A program made the position numbers and the translations under genes. DNA of 64,000 nt from Variovorax boronicumulans (lineage in GTDB: Bacteria > Pseudomonadota > Gammaproteobacteria > Burkholderiales > Burkholderiaceae_C), in assembly GCF_029892485.1 (NCBI RefSeq), contig NZ_JARXVG010000002.1, positions 372,001-436,000 on the forward strand, read 5' to 3'. The stretch's first letter is position 1, and every line of letters starts with the position of its first letter. Below the pieces are notes generated by a model, which made no database searches, was not told where the DNA came from, and saw nothing but the letters and a program-made list of their open reading frames with translations. This document shows, piece after piece, positions 28,062 to 36,365 of the stretch.

Positions 28062-29060
28062 ATGACTTCCTCGCTCCTTGACGACCCCGAATTGCAGGCC
28101 ATCGCCCCACGCCTGGCCTCGCCCGATGCCGAAGTGCGCCGCATCGCGGTGATGGACCTGGGCGACCTGTCCGACGAAGCGCACACGCCGCTGCTGGTCG
28201 CGGCGCTCCGCGACGACACGCCCGCCGTGCGCGCCGCCGCCGCGCTGGCACTCGAAACCATGGAGAACCAGTCCGCCGTCGAAGGGCTGGCGCAGGCGCT
28301 CGACGACCCCGATGCGCAGGTGCGCGAAGCCGCCGCCCACAGCCTGGCCGAACTGAAGGAACCCGCATCGGCCGCCTGGCTGTTGCCGCATGCGGGCACC
28401 GGCCCGGCGCGGGTGCGCGCCGCCGTGCTGCGTGCGCTGCGCGAACTGCGCGTGCCTGCAAGCGCTGGCCACGCGCTGGCAGTGTTGCAGGAGCCGCGCG
28501 CCGCGCAGGACACCGCCGACGCCATCGCCCTGCGCCGCGAAGCCATTGGCGTGCTCGGCTACCTGAAGCACGCGCCCGCGTTGCCTGCACTGGCCGGCCT
28601 CGCCGCCTCCGACCCGGTGGACGAAGTGCGCCGCGCGGCCGTGGGCGCGCTGGCCTTCGCGGCGGGCGATGCAGATGCGCGCGTCGCGCTGGAAACCGCG
28701 CTGCGCGATGCGAGCTGGCAGGTGCGTGAAGAAGCCGCCACCGCACTCGGCAAGCTGCAGCAGCCCGCGGCCGCAGCCGCGCTGCTGGTGGCGCTGGACG
28801 ACGACTACTGGCAGGTGCGCCTGCGTGCGGCGCGCAGCCTGGGGCGGCTGCGCAGTGCCGAGAGCGTCACGCCGCTGCTCGCGGCGCTGGGCCACAGCAT
28901 CAGCAACCTGCGCAAGGAAGCCGCGCTGGCGCTGGGTGACATCGGCGATGCAGGAGCGCTGCCCGCACTCGAACTTGCCGCGGATGATCCTGATCCCGAA
29001 GTGCGCAAATCGGCCCGGCTGGCCATCGTGCAGATCGGCAAGGCGGCCCATGACGCCTGA
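28062..29060 (+). CDS. HEAT/PBS-lyase repeat protein
   Basis: A 332-aa protein made almost wholly of about ten 30-residue helical repeats, each with a variant of D-x-VR-x-AA-x-ALG (for example DPDAQVREAAAHSLAEL and DDYWQVRLRAARSLGRL). Such repeats form a curved scaffold for protein-protein contacts; phycobilin-lyase relatives bind cofactors or assist maturation. It starts 15 bases after the ATPase stop and its end overlaps the DUF971 start by 11 bases. A likely role is assembly or docking for the flavoprotein/ferredoxin complex; that is inference. Confidence 0.9.
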   Translation: MTSSLLDDPELQAIAPRLASPDAEVRRIAVMDLGDLSDEAHTPLLVAALRDDTPAVRAAAALALETMENQSAVEGLAQALDDPDAQVREAAAHSLAELKEPASAAWLLPHAGTGPARVRAAVLRALRELRVPASAGHALAVLQEPRAAQDTADAIALRREAIGVLGYLKHAPALPALAGLAASDPVDEVRRAAVGALAFAAGDADARVALETALRDASWQVREEAATALGKLQQPAAAAALLVALDDDYWQVRLRAARSLGRLRSAESVTPLLAALGHSISNLRKEAALALGDIGDAGALPALELAADDPDPEVRKSARLAIVQIGKAAHDA

Positions 29061-29385
29061 GTCCATCGTCGATCACCGCGCGCGGGCTGCGCTCGAGTTT
29101 TGCTGGGGGGACGGGGAGCGGTATCTGGCCACGTACCGGATGCTGCGGGCCAGTTGTCCTTGTGCCGATTGCAAGGTGCTGCGTGCGGCCGGTCGCGATG
29201 GCAATGCGGGTGGCGACGTGCAACTCGCGGACATCCAGCCGGTCGGGGCCTATGGCGTGCAGTTCGTGTTCAGCGATGGGCACCACCGGGGGATTTTTCC
29301 TTGGGGGTTTTTGAGGGAGTTACTGGAGGGGCGTGTACGGCACGAGGAGGTCTCGACTTTGCCGCTAACCACATCACTATCCTAG
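29050..29385 (+). CDS. DUF971 protein (gamma-butyrobetaine-hydroxylase N-domain-like)
   Basis: A 111-aa protein with the DUF971 features: DHRARAALEFCWGDG at the start, a metal-binding CPCADC cluster, and FSDGHHRGIFPWGFLREL at the end. DUF971 proteins are small zinc- or Fe-S-associated modules found beside iron-sulfur maturation genes and in hydroxylases. Translation is coupled to the HEAT-repeat gene. The last dozen residues (EEVSTLPLTTSLS) coincide with the abrupt change to AT-rich DNA and overlap the convergent nuclease gene by 9 bases, so the native C-terminus may have been altered when the island arrived. Confidence 0.85.
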   Translation: MTPESIVDHRARAALEFCWGDGERYLATYRMLRASCPCADCKVLRAAGRDGNAGGDVQLADIQPVGAYGVQFVFSDGHHRGIFPWGFLRELLEGRVRHEEVSTLPLTTSLS

Positions 29386-29994
29386 CGTCCCCTTGAGGGT
29401 AATTCCGTTTGATATCTGCAGATCGTCAAACTTGGCCGAAGTGATACTCCGATCTCCAGTTGTGCATCTAAAGAGTTCCAAGAAAAAGCGATATGAGGTC
29501 AGGTTGCACGAGTCGTTCAATGTTCGACTGCTTGTTCCCGCGACCCTTGTCGCGGAAGCACAGCGCACTCCTGATTTTGTATAGTTGAAAACAAATGAAG
29601 CTGGCGTAATGTCCAGCATTTTGTTGCACTGCTTGATAAGTTCTTTGTGACCAGCCGACGTCATTTGAGCATCTTCATCGACCCGCTTTGATTGAATCAG
29701 TACGCCTTTTGAATAGGTGAGTTGCGGTGTATTGATTGACACATGGAACAACATGTCTGCACCGGCCTTCTTCTCCTGAGCAGCACCTCCTTTGCGGTGC
29801 CGAAGAATAGACGAGGACCATGTGATACCACCAATCTTCCCATCAAAAGCAGAGTCCAACCGGCCTATCAGCGCCCCAGTAATGTCGTCTTCATCTGCCA
29901 CCAGACCGTCCGCATACTTTTGCATCGCTGCCTTCACCGAACGATCTGCAGCACGTGCCGCTTTTCGAAAATCTTCTTCAAGGCGACTTTCCAT
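29377..29994 (-). CDS. Small PD-(D/E)XK-like nuclease, partner of the AAA ATPase
   Basis: A 205-aa protein. A restriction-nuclease-like core is visible: an acidic helix with Glu35/Asp36, then Asp80 in KAGADMLFHVSI, then GVLIQSKRV with Gln101-x-Lys103, the D-(x)n-QxK pattern of Mrr-type and similar nucleases, followed by a helix with KELIKQCNKML. GGAG five bases upstream supports the ATG at 29994. It follows the PrrC/RloC-like ATPase by 53 bases on the same strand and shares its lower GC. No exact family was recognised; nuclease activity is inferred from the motif layout. Confidence 0.65.
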   Translation of the reverse strand: MESRLEEDFRKAARAADRSVKAAMQKYADGLVADEDDITGALIGRLDSAFDGKIGGITWSSSILRHRKGGAAQEKKAGADMLFHVSINTPQLTYSKGVLIQSKRVDEDAQMTSAGHKELIKQCNKMLDITPASFVFNYTKSGVRCASATRVAGTSSRTLNDSCNLTSYRFFLELFRCTTGDRSITSAKFDDLQISNGITLKGTLG

Positions 29995-30047
29995 TCCAAC
30001 TCCAGAGGTAATTTTTTATTTTGGCGTGATTTTAGTCGCTGGCTTAA

Positions 30048-32360
30048 TCAAGCCCCCTGAGCGACTTCTACCATCTCATCAAAATGCTTTTTATCCACCT
30101 CTTCAATCCATTGAAAAATGTTATTCAGCACGCTATGACTCTCGCCCGCAAGATTCTCCGCAGATTCTTCCGTAATTTCGATAACATCACTGTGTGAATA
30201 TTTATTGATGAATCTATAAATCTTTTCTTTCAATTCGGGCGTGGTGACAGTGCAGCCCTCCAAGCCTGCATCCATTAACTGATTCACATCATTGCGACCG
30301 CGAGGAAATTTGAAGGTGAAAAATGACTCTAGCAATTTTCTCGCGAGATTGGCGGTCAAGAATGCCTCATCGCGGTCAAGCGTCGTCTTTACCCTGTATG
30401 CGAAAAGTTTCTTGAAAATGTAGTGATATTCAGACCCGTAATTTTTAAGCGATTCATCTGCATCTACCAACAGAGAATGACGGGGGGAGCCTGGCGGAGC
30501 ATCCAGCCTATAAAAAAATGCTACTGGAGGCTTGGGCGGAGTCTTCTTCGCTCTATTCCTGTTCGTCGTCGTAAACCAGTCCCTCACAAGTTTGAAATAA
30601 GTGAAGTTGTGGGTGAGTACAAACAACTGTTTGGCATCTATGCATTGAGTTTTTAGAAAGGAGTAGGCATGAAATAGATGGTTGGAGTCGAAGCTTGAAA
30701 CAGGATCGTCTACAACGACAATCGTGTCTTTGATGTTGTTCCCATTCTCCTTGAGCTTTGTGATGAAGTAGACGAAGGCAATTGCGGTCTTCTCCCCTTC
30801 ACTAAGATTTCCATCATGCTCTCCAACTCCGTTTCTAATAATCTCATAGCCCTTCTTGACTTGGTTGAAGCTTAAGCAGAGTTCCGAGCGACCGATAAAA
30901 CGATGGAGAATATCGTTGAACTCCTTGGCCCCGACAGTTTCATTGGATAAAAGAGCCTCAAGCTTCCCCACTTCTAGAGCAAGCCCATCAATTGTCTTCT
31001 TGTCGGTTGTTGCGGTCGCGTCTAAATCCTTGCACAGCTTCTCATTTCCTGCATAGTCAAACTCTTGAATCTCTGCCGCAGCAAAATGAAGCTCGAGAGA
31101 TCTTTTGGCTTTGGAGGTTTCTGCACTGAAGTTGTCCGTCTTATTGTTGTGCTTCTTTACTAGGTCAACAATGGACGACAAGACGGCATTGAAGTTCGTC
31201 ACATCATCTTCACCCATATCCAAAATCTGAATATCTGTTTTTGATGGATCAGTGATTTTTGCCTTGAGGACATCCCGCCAACCCTCAATTTGCTCATTGA
31301 TTTTTTGAGCGGCTTCCTTGTATCGTTCTTCTAGCTTTGTCGCCTCAGCGGCGAATTCTTTATAAAAACTTATTGATGCAGGAAGACTATGGGCGGGCGC
31401 GCCTTGAGATTCGATCCATATTGCTGCATTGTTCAATCTAGTTTGAAAATCGGTGAATTCCTTGCTGAAATGAGCCGCCAAGGCTTCCGCGCGAGCTTTA
31501 GTGAATGGCTCCCCGCAGAATTCACAAGACTCTGACTTGTGGTGCTCGTGGATTTCCAAACCCTTCTGCACCCAGTCGCGGATAATAGGGTTTTCCGTAA
31601 GCCGCTCTATCGCCTGATTAATTGCCGTCGTTCCAATTAGATCGCGAATTCGACCAGCAGCCTTCTTGAAGTAACCCTCTTCAATTTCTATTGAGATGAA
31701 GGTAATGTTTGGCAGGTGGTCTGGCTTAGCTGAATTTGTTAGCTCAATGACTTTATCGTCTGAAAGCACCGATTCTTTTTTTGCGACCAATTCTCCGTTG
31801 CTCTCAATGAATTTTGAGAGCTTGCGGCGGTCGTAGTTCAGGTAATAACTATCGCTGGTATCAATAGCCTGCAGACCTGTCTTCATTTTTTTCGCTGTGC
31901 TGGTGAGAAATTTCTCCAGCGCTTCCGTTTTTGTGCGAACTTCCGTCAGATTTGCTGTGTGCGCTTTTTGCCTTTCTCCAAGTTCTTCCTTCTTTTTCTC
32001 CAAAGCCTGAAGATCATCAATCTTGTCCTTAGCAATAAGAAGAATACTCTTTACCGACTTGTCCCAATCAATGTTCTCGTGGATGAACCGCTGATTGAAG
32101 ACATGGATGTTTATTTGCGAAGCCCCCAGATTTGCTTCAGTTAGCGAAGTCCCATCCTCCTGCGCGATAGAGAACTGGGCTCCAGCAAAGCGAGGAATCA
32201 GCGAACGGTTTTCAAGGCAGGAGAAAACATTAGAAAGGGTTGATTTTCCAGTGCCATTCCAACCATAAATAAGGTTGTACCTGCCAAACTGCTGAATGGC
32301 AGACCCGTTGTAGTCGGTAAAGATGCCGAATTGCCGAAGACGATTAATGCGAAGAATCAC
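30048..32360 (-). CDS. PrrC/RloC-like AAA_13 ATPase with possible HEPN-type C-terminus
   Basis: A 770-aa ABC/SMC-type ATPase: Walker A GWNGTGKST (33-41), a coiled-coil arm interrupted by a zinc-hook-like CEFCG, signature NLSEGEKTAIAF, Walker B TIVVVDDPVSSFDS and H-loop LTHNF. This is the AAA_13 layout of the anticodon nucleases PrrC and RloC. The C-terminal domain has Arg674-x3-Glu678 (ARKLLESF) and Arg716-x6-His723 (RFINKYSH), resembling the R-E-H triad of PrrC or an HEPN Rx4-6H motif. The GTG at 32360, with GGGAG nine bases upstream, is preferred to a TTG at 32393. With its nuclease partner it forms an AT-richer island, typical of phage defence. Confidence 0.88.
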   Translation of the reverse strand: MILRINRLRQFGIFTDYNGSAIQQFGRYNLIYGWNGTGKSTLSNVFSCLENRSLIPRFAGAQFSIAQEDGTSLTEANLGASQINIHVFNQRFIHENIDWDKSVKSILLIAKDKIDDLQALEKKKEELGERQKAHTANLTEVRTKTEALEKFLTSTAKKMKTGLQAIDTSDSYYLNYDRRKLSKFIESNGELVAKKESVLSDDKVIELTNSAKPDHLPNITFISIEIEEGYFKKAAGRIRDLIGTTAINQAIERLTENPIIRDWVQKGLEIHEHHKSESCEFCGEPFTKARAEALAAHFSKEFTDFQTRLNNAAIWIESQGAPAHSLPASISFYKEFAAEATKLEERYKEAAQKINEQIEGWRDVLKAKITDPSKTDIQILDMGEDDVTNFNAVLSSIVDLVKKHNNKTDNFSAETSKAKRSLELHFAAAEIQEFDYAGNEKLCKDLDATATTDKKTIDGLALEVGKLEALLSNETVGAKEFNDILHRFIGRSELCLSFNQVKKGYEIIRNGVGEHDGNLSEGEKTAIAFVYFITKLKENGNNIKDTIVVVDDPVSSFDSNHLFHAYSFLKTQCIDAKQLFVLTHNFTYFKLVRDWFTTTNRNRAKKTPPKPPVAFFYRLDAPPGSPRHSLLVDADESLKNYGSEYHYIFKKLFAYRVKTTLDRDEAFLTANLARKLLESFFTFKFPRGRNDVNQLMDAGLEGCTVTTPELKEKIYRFINKYSHSDVIEITEESAENLAGESHSVLNNIFQWIEEVDKKHFDEMVEVAQGA

Positions 32361-32402
32361 TTTTAGAGGCTCCCTCAACCGTGTGCCCGTCAAGAGCAGG
32401 CG

Positions 32403-32415
32403 TCACAAGTTGTGA
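32403..32415. promoter_or_regulatory. Perfect palindrome upstream of the ATPase/nuclease operon
   Basis: TCACAA-G-TTGTGA is a perfect 6+1+6 palindrome 43 bases upstream of the GTG start. A second perfect 12-bp palindrome, GTTAACGTTAAC, lies at 32460-32471. Either could be an operator for the pair; no regulator gene is present in the island. Confidence 0.35.
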
Positions 32416-32740
32416 TCTCTATATGTAGGCGAAGGAAATGATTCTGTGGCGACCGGCGAGTTAACGTTAACCCTTGAAAGACCCACACTCTTTGATGCGC
32501 CCTGTAGCGGGACCGCCTGCGCTGCTGCCCTTGGCTGCGGCTCATGTCCAGCGTGAAACGACAAGCTATGGATCGGCGAGTTGGACGATTTGAGCGGCGG
32601 CAATCGCTGCAAGGCGAACGCTCGCAACGCGACAAGCTCAGCGTGAACGGATTGCGGGTTTCTCTTGATCTCAATCGCCGTTCGTGGCGGAGATCACGCG
32701 GGCTGCAAAGGCAAACACTTCGCGTAGCTATACTGCGCGC
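32416..32740. other. Intergenic stretch between defence island and RNA leader
   Basis: Frames are open on both strands, but none shows a ribosome site or family resemblance. The composition shifts from AT-rich to GC-rich near 32500, marking the right edge of the island. A near-consensus -10 (TATACT, 32729-32734) closes it and probably drives the downstream leader RNA. Confidence 0.4.
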
Positions 32741-32989
32741 CGTCACGTCAAAAACAGGCGTGATCGGGATTGGACTCCCGTTGAAATCACTGCGACGCAA
32801 GCCGCAGTCACCCCCGCAGGGTCTGCGGCTTCGTCACTCTTGCTTCCTGTTTAGGCGGCTCGATGGGCGGGCGCAAGCCCGGCCGGTTTCACGCAAGTGG
32901 TTTCCCGGTAGTCCAACCCGTCGAGCCGCCGCCCTCGATTGGACTCGGGTGCGGTGGTTTCAGTAAATCGAAACCCTTGGAGGCCATGC
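32741..32989 (+). ncRNA. Structured 5' leader RNA with two GNRA tetraloop hairpins
   Basis: After a TATACT box at 32729-32734 the leader folds as: TCACG/CGTGA (32743-32763), CGGGA/TCCCG (32765-32780), GCCGCAG/CTGCGGC (32801-32829), and a 14-bp stem 32854-32867 / 32917-32930 with one G-U. Inside this stem are CGGGC-GCAA-GCCCG (32868-32881) and a CCGG/CCGG stem carrying CAC-GCAA-GTG (32890-32899). Two GCAA tetraloops in one multibranch domain are strong evidence of RNA structure. The ribosome site TTGGAGG of the next gene follows. I cannot name a family; it recalls leaders before small unknown genes in Pseudomonas. Confidence 0.65.
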
Positions 32990-33289
32990 ATGGCTCACGT
33001 TCCCCCGTTCCCCACCCCCTTCGACCCTCACAGCGCCGCATCGCTCGCGCTGCGGGCCTGCGACGACATCGACAGCCTGCACGACGTGCGGCTCGCGTAT
33101 GCGTGCATCGAGAAGCTCGTCGATCCGCAGCATGTGGGCGACTCGGAAGATGTCCACCCCATCCGCACCGAACTGAGCGCGCTGATGCGGCTGATGAACG
33201 AGGAGTTGCAGCGCCGCATCGAAACGACCGAGGCCACGATGCAGTCGCTGCGTCTGGCGGTGGACAAAGTCAACGTGGCGCCGTGCTGA
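32990..33289 (+). CDS. Small hypothetical protein (99 aa) behind the structured leader
   Basis: A 99-aa protein from the ATG at 32990 with GGAGG seven bases upstream. After a Pro-rich start (MAHVPPFPTPFDPH) it is helical and acidic, with Cys24, Cys39 and Cys99 and a long amphipathic helix (TELSALMRLMNEELQRRIE). No family is certain; the layout recalls the small DUF3077-type proteins of pseudomonads. Its long structured leader suggests post-transcriptional control. Confidence 0.7.
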   Translation: MAHVPPFPTPFDPHSAASLALRACDDIDSLHDVRLAYACIEKLVDPQHVGDSEDVHPIRTELSALMRLMNEELQRRIETTEATMQSLRLAVDKVNVAPC

Positions 33290-33344
33290 GGTCTTCGATC
33301 GTCGGCTTGGCGGCCCTGCGATCCGCGCACTGAACCCAGCAGCC

Positions 33345-35102
33345 TCACCGCCCCAGGACCAACACCCCGAGCAGCACCGCCGACACGATGGCCAGCAACG
33401 CCGTGGTCGCCTGCCAGAAACGCACAGGGTGCCGCTCGATCAGCGGTGGCATGCGCACACGCAGAAACTCCTGCCCCGGTGCACGGAGGTCGTGCGCAAG
33501 CTCCGACACGGCCTCCTGCCGCTTGAGCGGATTCGGATTCAGCGCCTTCTGCAACACCGCATCGACCCACTCGGGCAGGTCGGGCCGCAGGTGGCGCGCC
33601 GGCACATAGCGCAGCCGGTTCACATCGGCGGCCGACCGCACCCGCGACACCTGCAACCCATACGGCAACTGCCCCGTGAGCATCTGGTAGACGATCACCG
33701 CCATCGAGAACAGATCAGACCGCGCACTGCCGCCATGGCCGGTGAAGTATTCGGGCGCCGTGTACTGCAGCGTGCCGGTGATAGCGAGCGGCCTGCCCTC
33801 GCCCGCCCCATCGGCGAGCCCCGCCACATGGGTCGTCGCGAGGTCGATGATCCGCACGGTGCCGGTGCGGTCGATCATCACGTTCTCGGGCCGCACGTCC
33901 TGGTGAAGCATCTCCTTGCCGTGCAGCGCCTGCAGCCCGCTCGCGAGCTGCTCGGCGATGCGGCGCACGCTGTCGAGCGACGGCTTGGGGTTGTCGACCA
34001 TCCATTGCGCCAGCGTCTGGCCATCGACGTATTCCATGGCGACGTACAGGTGGCCGCGCGTGCGGTCGATCGCGCTCGCCTTCAGCACATGCACGTTGTC
34101 GATGCGCCGCGCCACCCACTCCTCGAGCACGAAGCGGTCGAGGTACTCCGGGTCGTCGCGCAGGTCGACCGATGGCAGCTTCAGCACGACCTGCTGCCCG
34201 CTGGCATCGTCCACGGCCAGGTGCACGTGGCTGCGCGAGCTCACATGGAGTTCGCGCACGAGGGTGAAGCCTTCGAAGCGCGCGCGGGGCGCGAGCGGCG
34301 GCGCGATGGCGAGCCCCTCGCGTTGCATCGGAAGCTGTGCGGCGTCGGCCGGCGGCAGTTCGTCGATGCGCACGAGCTGCACCGTGCAGTCGTCGTCGCT
34401 GCCGCGGGCTCGCGCGGCCTCCGCGAGCAGCCGTGCGGCAGCGTCGAAGTCGTCGCCGCAACGCGCGATCGCGTCGTGCACCGCGGCGGCATCGATGTGT
34501 CCATAGGCGCCGTCGGTGGCCAGCAGGTAGACCTCGCCCACTTCCGCCTCCCAGCAGCGGTAGTCGATCTCCACGTTCGGCCCCGCGCCCAGCGCGCGGC
34601 CGAGGTACGACTCGACCGACGACAGGTGCACGCGGTGGTCTTCGGTGAGCTGCTCAAGCCCGTTCGGATGCAGGCGGTGGATACGCGCATCGCCCACGTG
34701 CAGCATGTGCACGTCGCGGCCCTTGAAGATGAGCGCGCTGAAGGTGCAGACGTAGCCGCTGTCCTTGTCGAAGCGCGCGTCGCTGCGCATGGTCTGCGCG
34801 TGCAGCCACGAGTTGGTGGCGCTCAGCACCCGCTGGGCCGCTCGGCGCACCGACCATGCATCGGAGGTGGCGTAGTAGTCGTCGAGAAAGCCCCGCACCG
34901 CCGCCGCGCTCGCCACCTGGCTCACGCGGCTGGAGCCGATGCCATCGGCGAGCGCGACCGCGATGCCCTTGGACATGCGCAGCGTTCCCTCGGGCAGCAT
35001 CGCGCCGTAGAAGTCCTGGTTGACCTGGTTCAGCGCGCCGGGCTTGGCCAGCGAGTGCTGGCCGAGCGTCACGTGCAGTGCCTTGTGCGTGGGCATCAGC
35101 AT
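33345..35102 (-). CDS. Bifunctional PP2C phosphatase / Ser-Thr kinase fusion with C-terminal membrane anchor
   Basis: A 585-aa fusion. Residues about 1-245 are a PP2C phosphatase with its metal aspartates (VALADGIGSS, LLATDGAYG, GSDDDCTVQL). About 275-530 is a eukaryotic-type kinase: Lys in QQVVLKLPSVD, Glu in VLEEWVARR, catalytic loop HQDVRPENVMI, then IIDLATT where DFG is expected, and TLQYTAPEYF as APE. A single span closes the protein (TTALLAIVSAVLLGVLVL). It lies 34 bases downstream of the nitrite channel gene, a placement I know from other proteobacterial nitrate/nitrite clusters, and probably adjusts that pathway. DFG to DLA may lower kinase activity. Confidence 0.9.
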   Translation of the reverse strand: MLMPTHKALHVTLGQHSLAKPGALNQVNQDFYGAMLPEGTLRMSKGIAVALADGIGSSRVSQVASAAAVRGFLDDYYATSDAWSVRRAAQRVLSATNSWLHAQTMRSDARFDKDSGYVCTFSALIFKGRDVHMLHVGDARIHRLHPNGLEQLTEDHRVHLSSVESYLGRALGAGPNVEIDYRCWEAEVGEVYLLATDGAYGHIDAAAVHDAIARCGDDFDAAARLLAEAARARGSDDDCTVQLVRIDELPPADAAQLPMQREGLAIAPPLAPRARFEGFTLVRELHVSSRSHVHLAVDDASGQQVVLKLPSVDLRDDPEYLDRFVLEEWVARRIDNVHVLKASAIDRTRGHLYVAMEYVDGQTLAQWMVDNPKPSLDSVRRIAEQLASGLQALHGKEMLHQDVRPENVMIDRTGTVRIIDLATTHVAGLADGAGEGRPLAITGTLQYTAPEYFTGHGGSARSDLFSMAVIVYQMLTGQLPYGLQVSRVRSAADVNRLRYVPARHLRPDLPEWVDAVLQKALNPNPLKRQEAVSELAHDLRAPGQEFLRVRMPPLIERHPVRFWQATTALLAIVSAVLLGVLVLGR

Positions 35103-35136
35103 CGAAGCGATGCGTGTGCGTCCGAGTGGCCGTTGC

Positions 35137-35949
35137 TCAGTTGGTCTTGCGCTTGGGCGCCGTCTTGTAGTGCGTCGAGTACAGCGTCAGCCCCACGAAG
35201 GTCAGGCCGCCGACGAGGTTGCCGATGACGGTGGGAATCTCGTTCCAGATCAGGTAGTCCATCAGCGTGAACTTGCCGCCCAGCAGCAGGCCGGTGGGGA
35301 ACAGGAACATGTTGACGATCGAGTGTTCGAAGCCCATGTAGAAGAACACCATCACGGGCATCCACATGCCGATGGCCTTGCCTGACACGGTGGTGGACAT
35401 CATGGCCGCGACCACGCCGGTGGAGACCATCCAGTTGCACATCACGCCGCGGATGAACAGCGTCAGCATGCCAGCGGCGCCGTGCGCGGCATAGCCCACG
35501 GTGCGGCCTTCGCCGATGTGGCCGAGCTTCTCGCCGATGGCGTTGGGCGCCTCGCTGAAGCCGAAGGTGAAGATGATCGCCATGAACACCGCCACGGTGA
35601 GCGCGCCCGCGAAGTTGCCCACGAACACCAGGCTCCAGTTGCGCATGACGCCGCCCCAGGTGGCGCCGGGGCGCTTGTCGAGCACGGCGAGTGGCGCGAG
35701 CGTGAACACACCGGTCAAGAGGTCGAAGCCCAGCAGGTACAGCATGATGAAACCGACCGGGAACAGCATCGCACCCACCAGCGCATTGCCGGTGTTCACG
35801 GTGATGGACACGGCGAAGGCCGCGGCGAGCGCCAGGATGGCACCGGCCATGTAGGAGCGGATGAGCGTGTCGCGGGTGGACATCAGCAGCTTGGATTCGC
35901 CGGCATCGACCATCTTGGTCACGAACTCGGCGGGGGCTAGATAGGCCAT
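35137..35949 (-). CDS. Formate/nitrite family channel (NirC-like)
   Basis: A 270-aa membrane protein of the FNT family with six hydrophobic spans (for example AGAILALAAAFAVSITV and LVGAMLFPVGFIMLYLLG). The central pore histidine is in the conserved GFEHSIVNMFLFPTG. Directly downstream of nirBD on the same strand, so nitrite uptake or export is the expected job; a long final segment (KTAPKRKTN) is cytoplasmic and basic. Formate is the alternative cargo but nothing here points to it. Confidence 0.93.
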   Translation of the reverse strand: MAYLAPAEFVTKMVDAGESKLLMSTRDTLIRSYMAGAILALAAAFAVSITVNTGNALVGAMLFPVGFIMLYLLGFDLLTGVFTLAPLAVLDKRPGATWGGVMRNWSLVFVGNFAGALTVAVFMAIIFTFGFSEAPNAIGEKLGHIGEGRTVGYAAHGAAGMLTLFIRGVMCNWMVSTGVVAAMMSTTVSGKAIGMWMPVMVFFYMGFEHSIVNMFLFPTGLLLGGKFTLMDYLIWNEIPTVIGNLVGGLTFVGLTLYSTHYKTAPKRKTN

Positions 35950-36002
35950 CGGGGATTCCTTGAGAAAGCAGAGAAAAGATTGAAGCGTCGAAGGTGCGCG
36001 GC

Positions 36003-36344
36003 TCAGCCCAGCGCGACGAGCACGCGGCCCTCATCCACGCGCACCGCATGGGCGCGCACCGAGTACTCGGGCGCTTCCAGGCATTCGCCGCTGCGCAGGT
36101 CGAAGTGGTTCTTGTAGAGCGGCGAGGCGACGACGATGCGGTCGCCCAGGCTTCCCACCAGCCCGCGCGAGAGCACGCTGGCGCCGGCCTTGGGGTCCAC
36201 GTTGTCGATGGCGTACAGGGCCTGCTCCCGGCCCACGCTGAAGATCGCGACATGCACGCCGTCGACCAGCGCGCAGACGCCTGTGTCCGGGAGGATGTCG
36301 GTGGCCGCGCAGACGGCGGTCCATTGGAGGGTGTCGGTGGTCAT
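36003..36344 (-). CDS. nirD: Nitrite reductase (NADH) small subunit
   Basis: A 113-aa protein with the Rieske-like fold of NirD (MTTDTLQWTAVCAATDILPD, ASPLYKNHFDLRSGEC). As in E. coli NirD, the CxH and CxxH cluster ligands of true Rieske proteins are missing, so no Fe-S cluster is expected. It starts 21 bases after nirB and completes the cytoplasmic assimilatory nitrite reductase. Confidence 0.95.
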   Translation of the reverse strand: MTTDTLQWTAVCAATDILPDTGVCALVDGVHVAIFSVGREQALYAIDNVDPKAGASVLSRGLVGSLGDRIVVASPLYKNHFDLRSGECLEAPEYSVRAHAVRVDEGRVLVALG

Positions 36345-36365
36345 CGTGGAGATCCTCGGTTTTCG

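Noticed and set aside
30048..32360. Classical PrrC within a type I restriction locus
   Set aside because: No hsdR, hsdM or hsdS genes flank it; the only partner is a small nuclease.
32544..32966. 140-codon ORF overlapping the RNA leader
   Set aside because: It follows the structured stems, lacks a ribosome site and looks like the spurious small ORFs often annotated over structured RNA.
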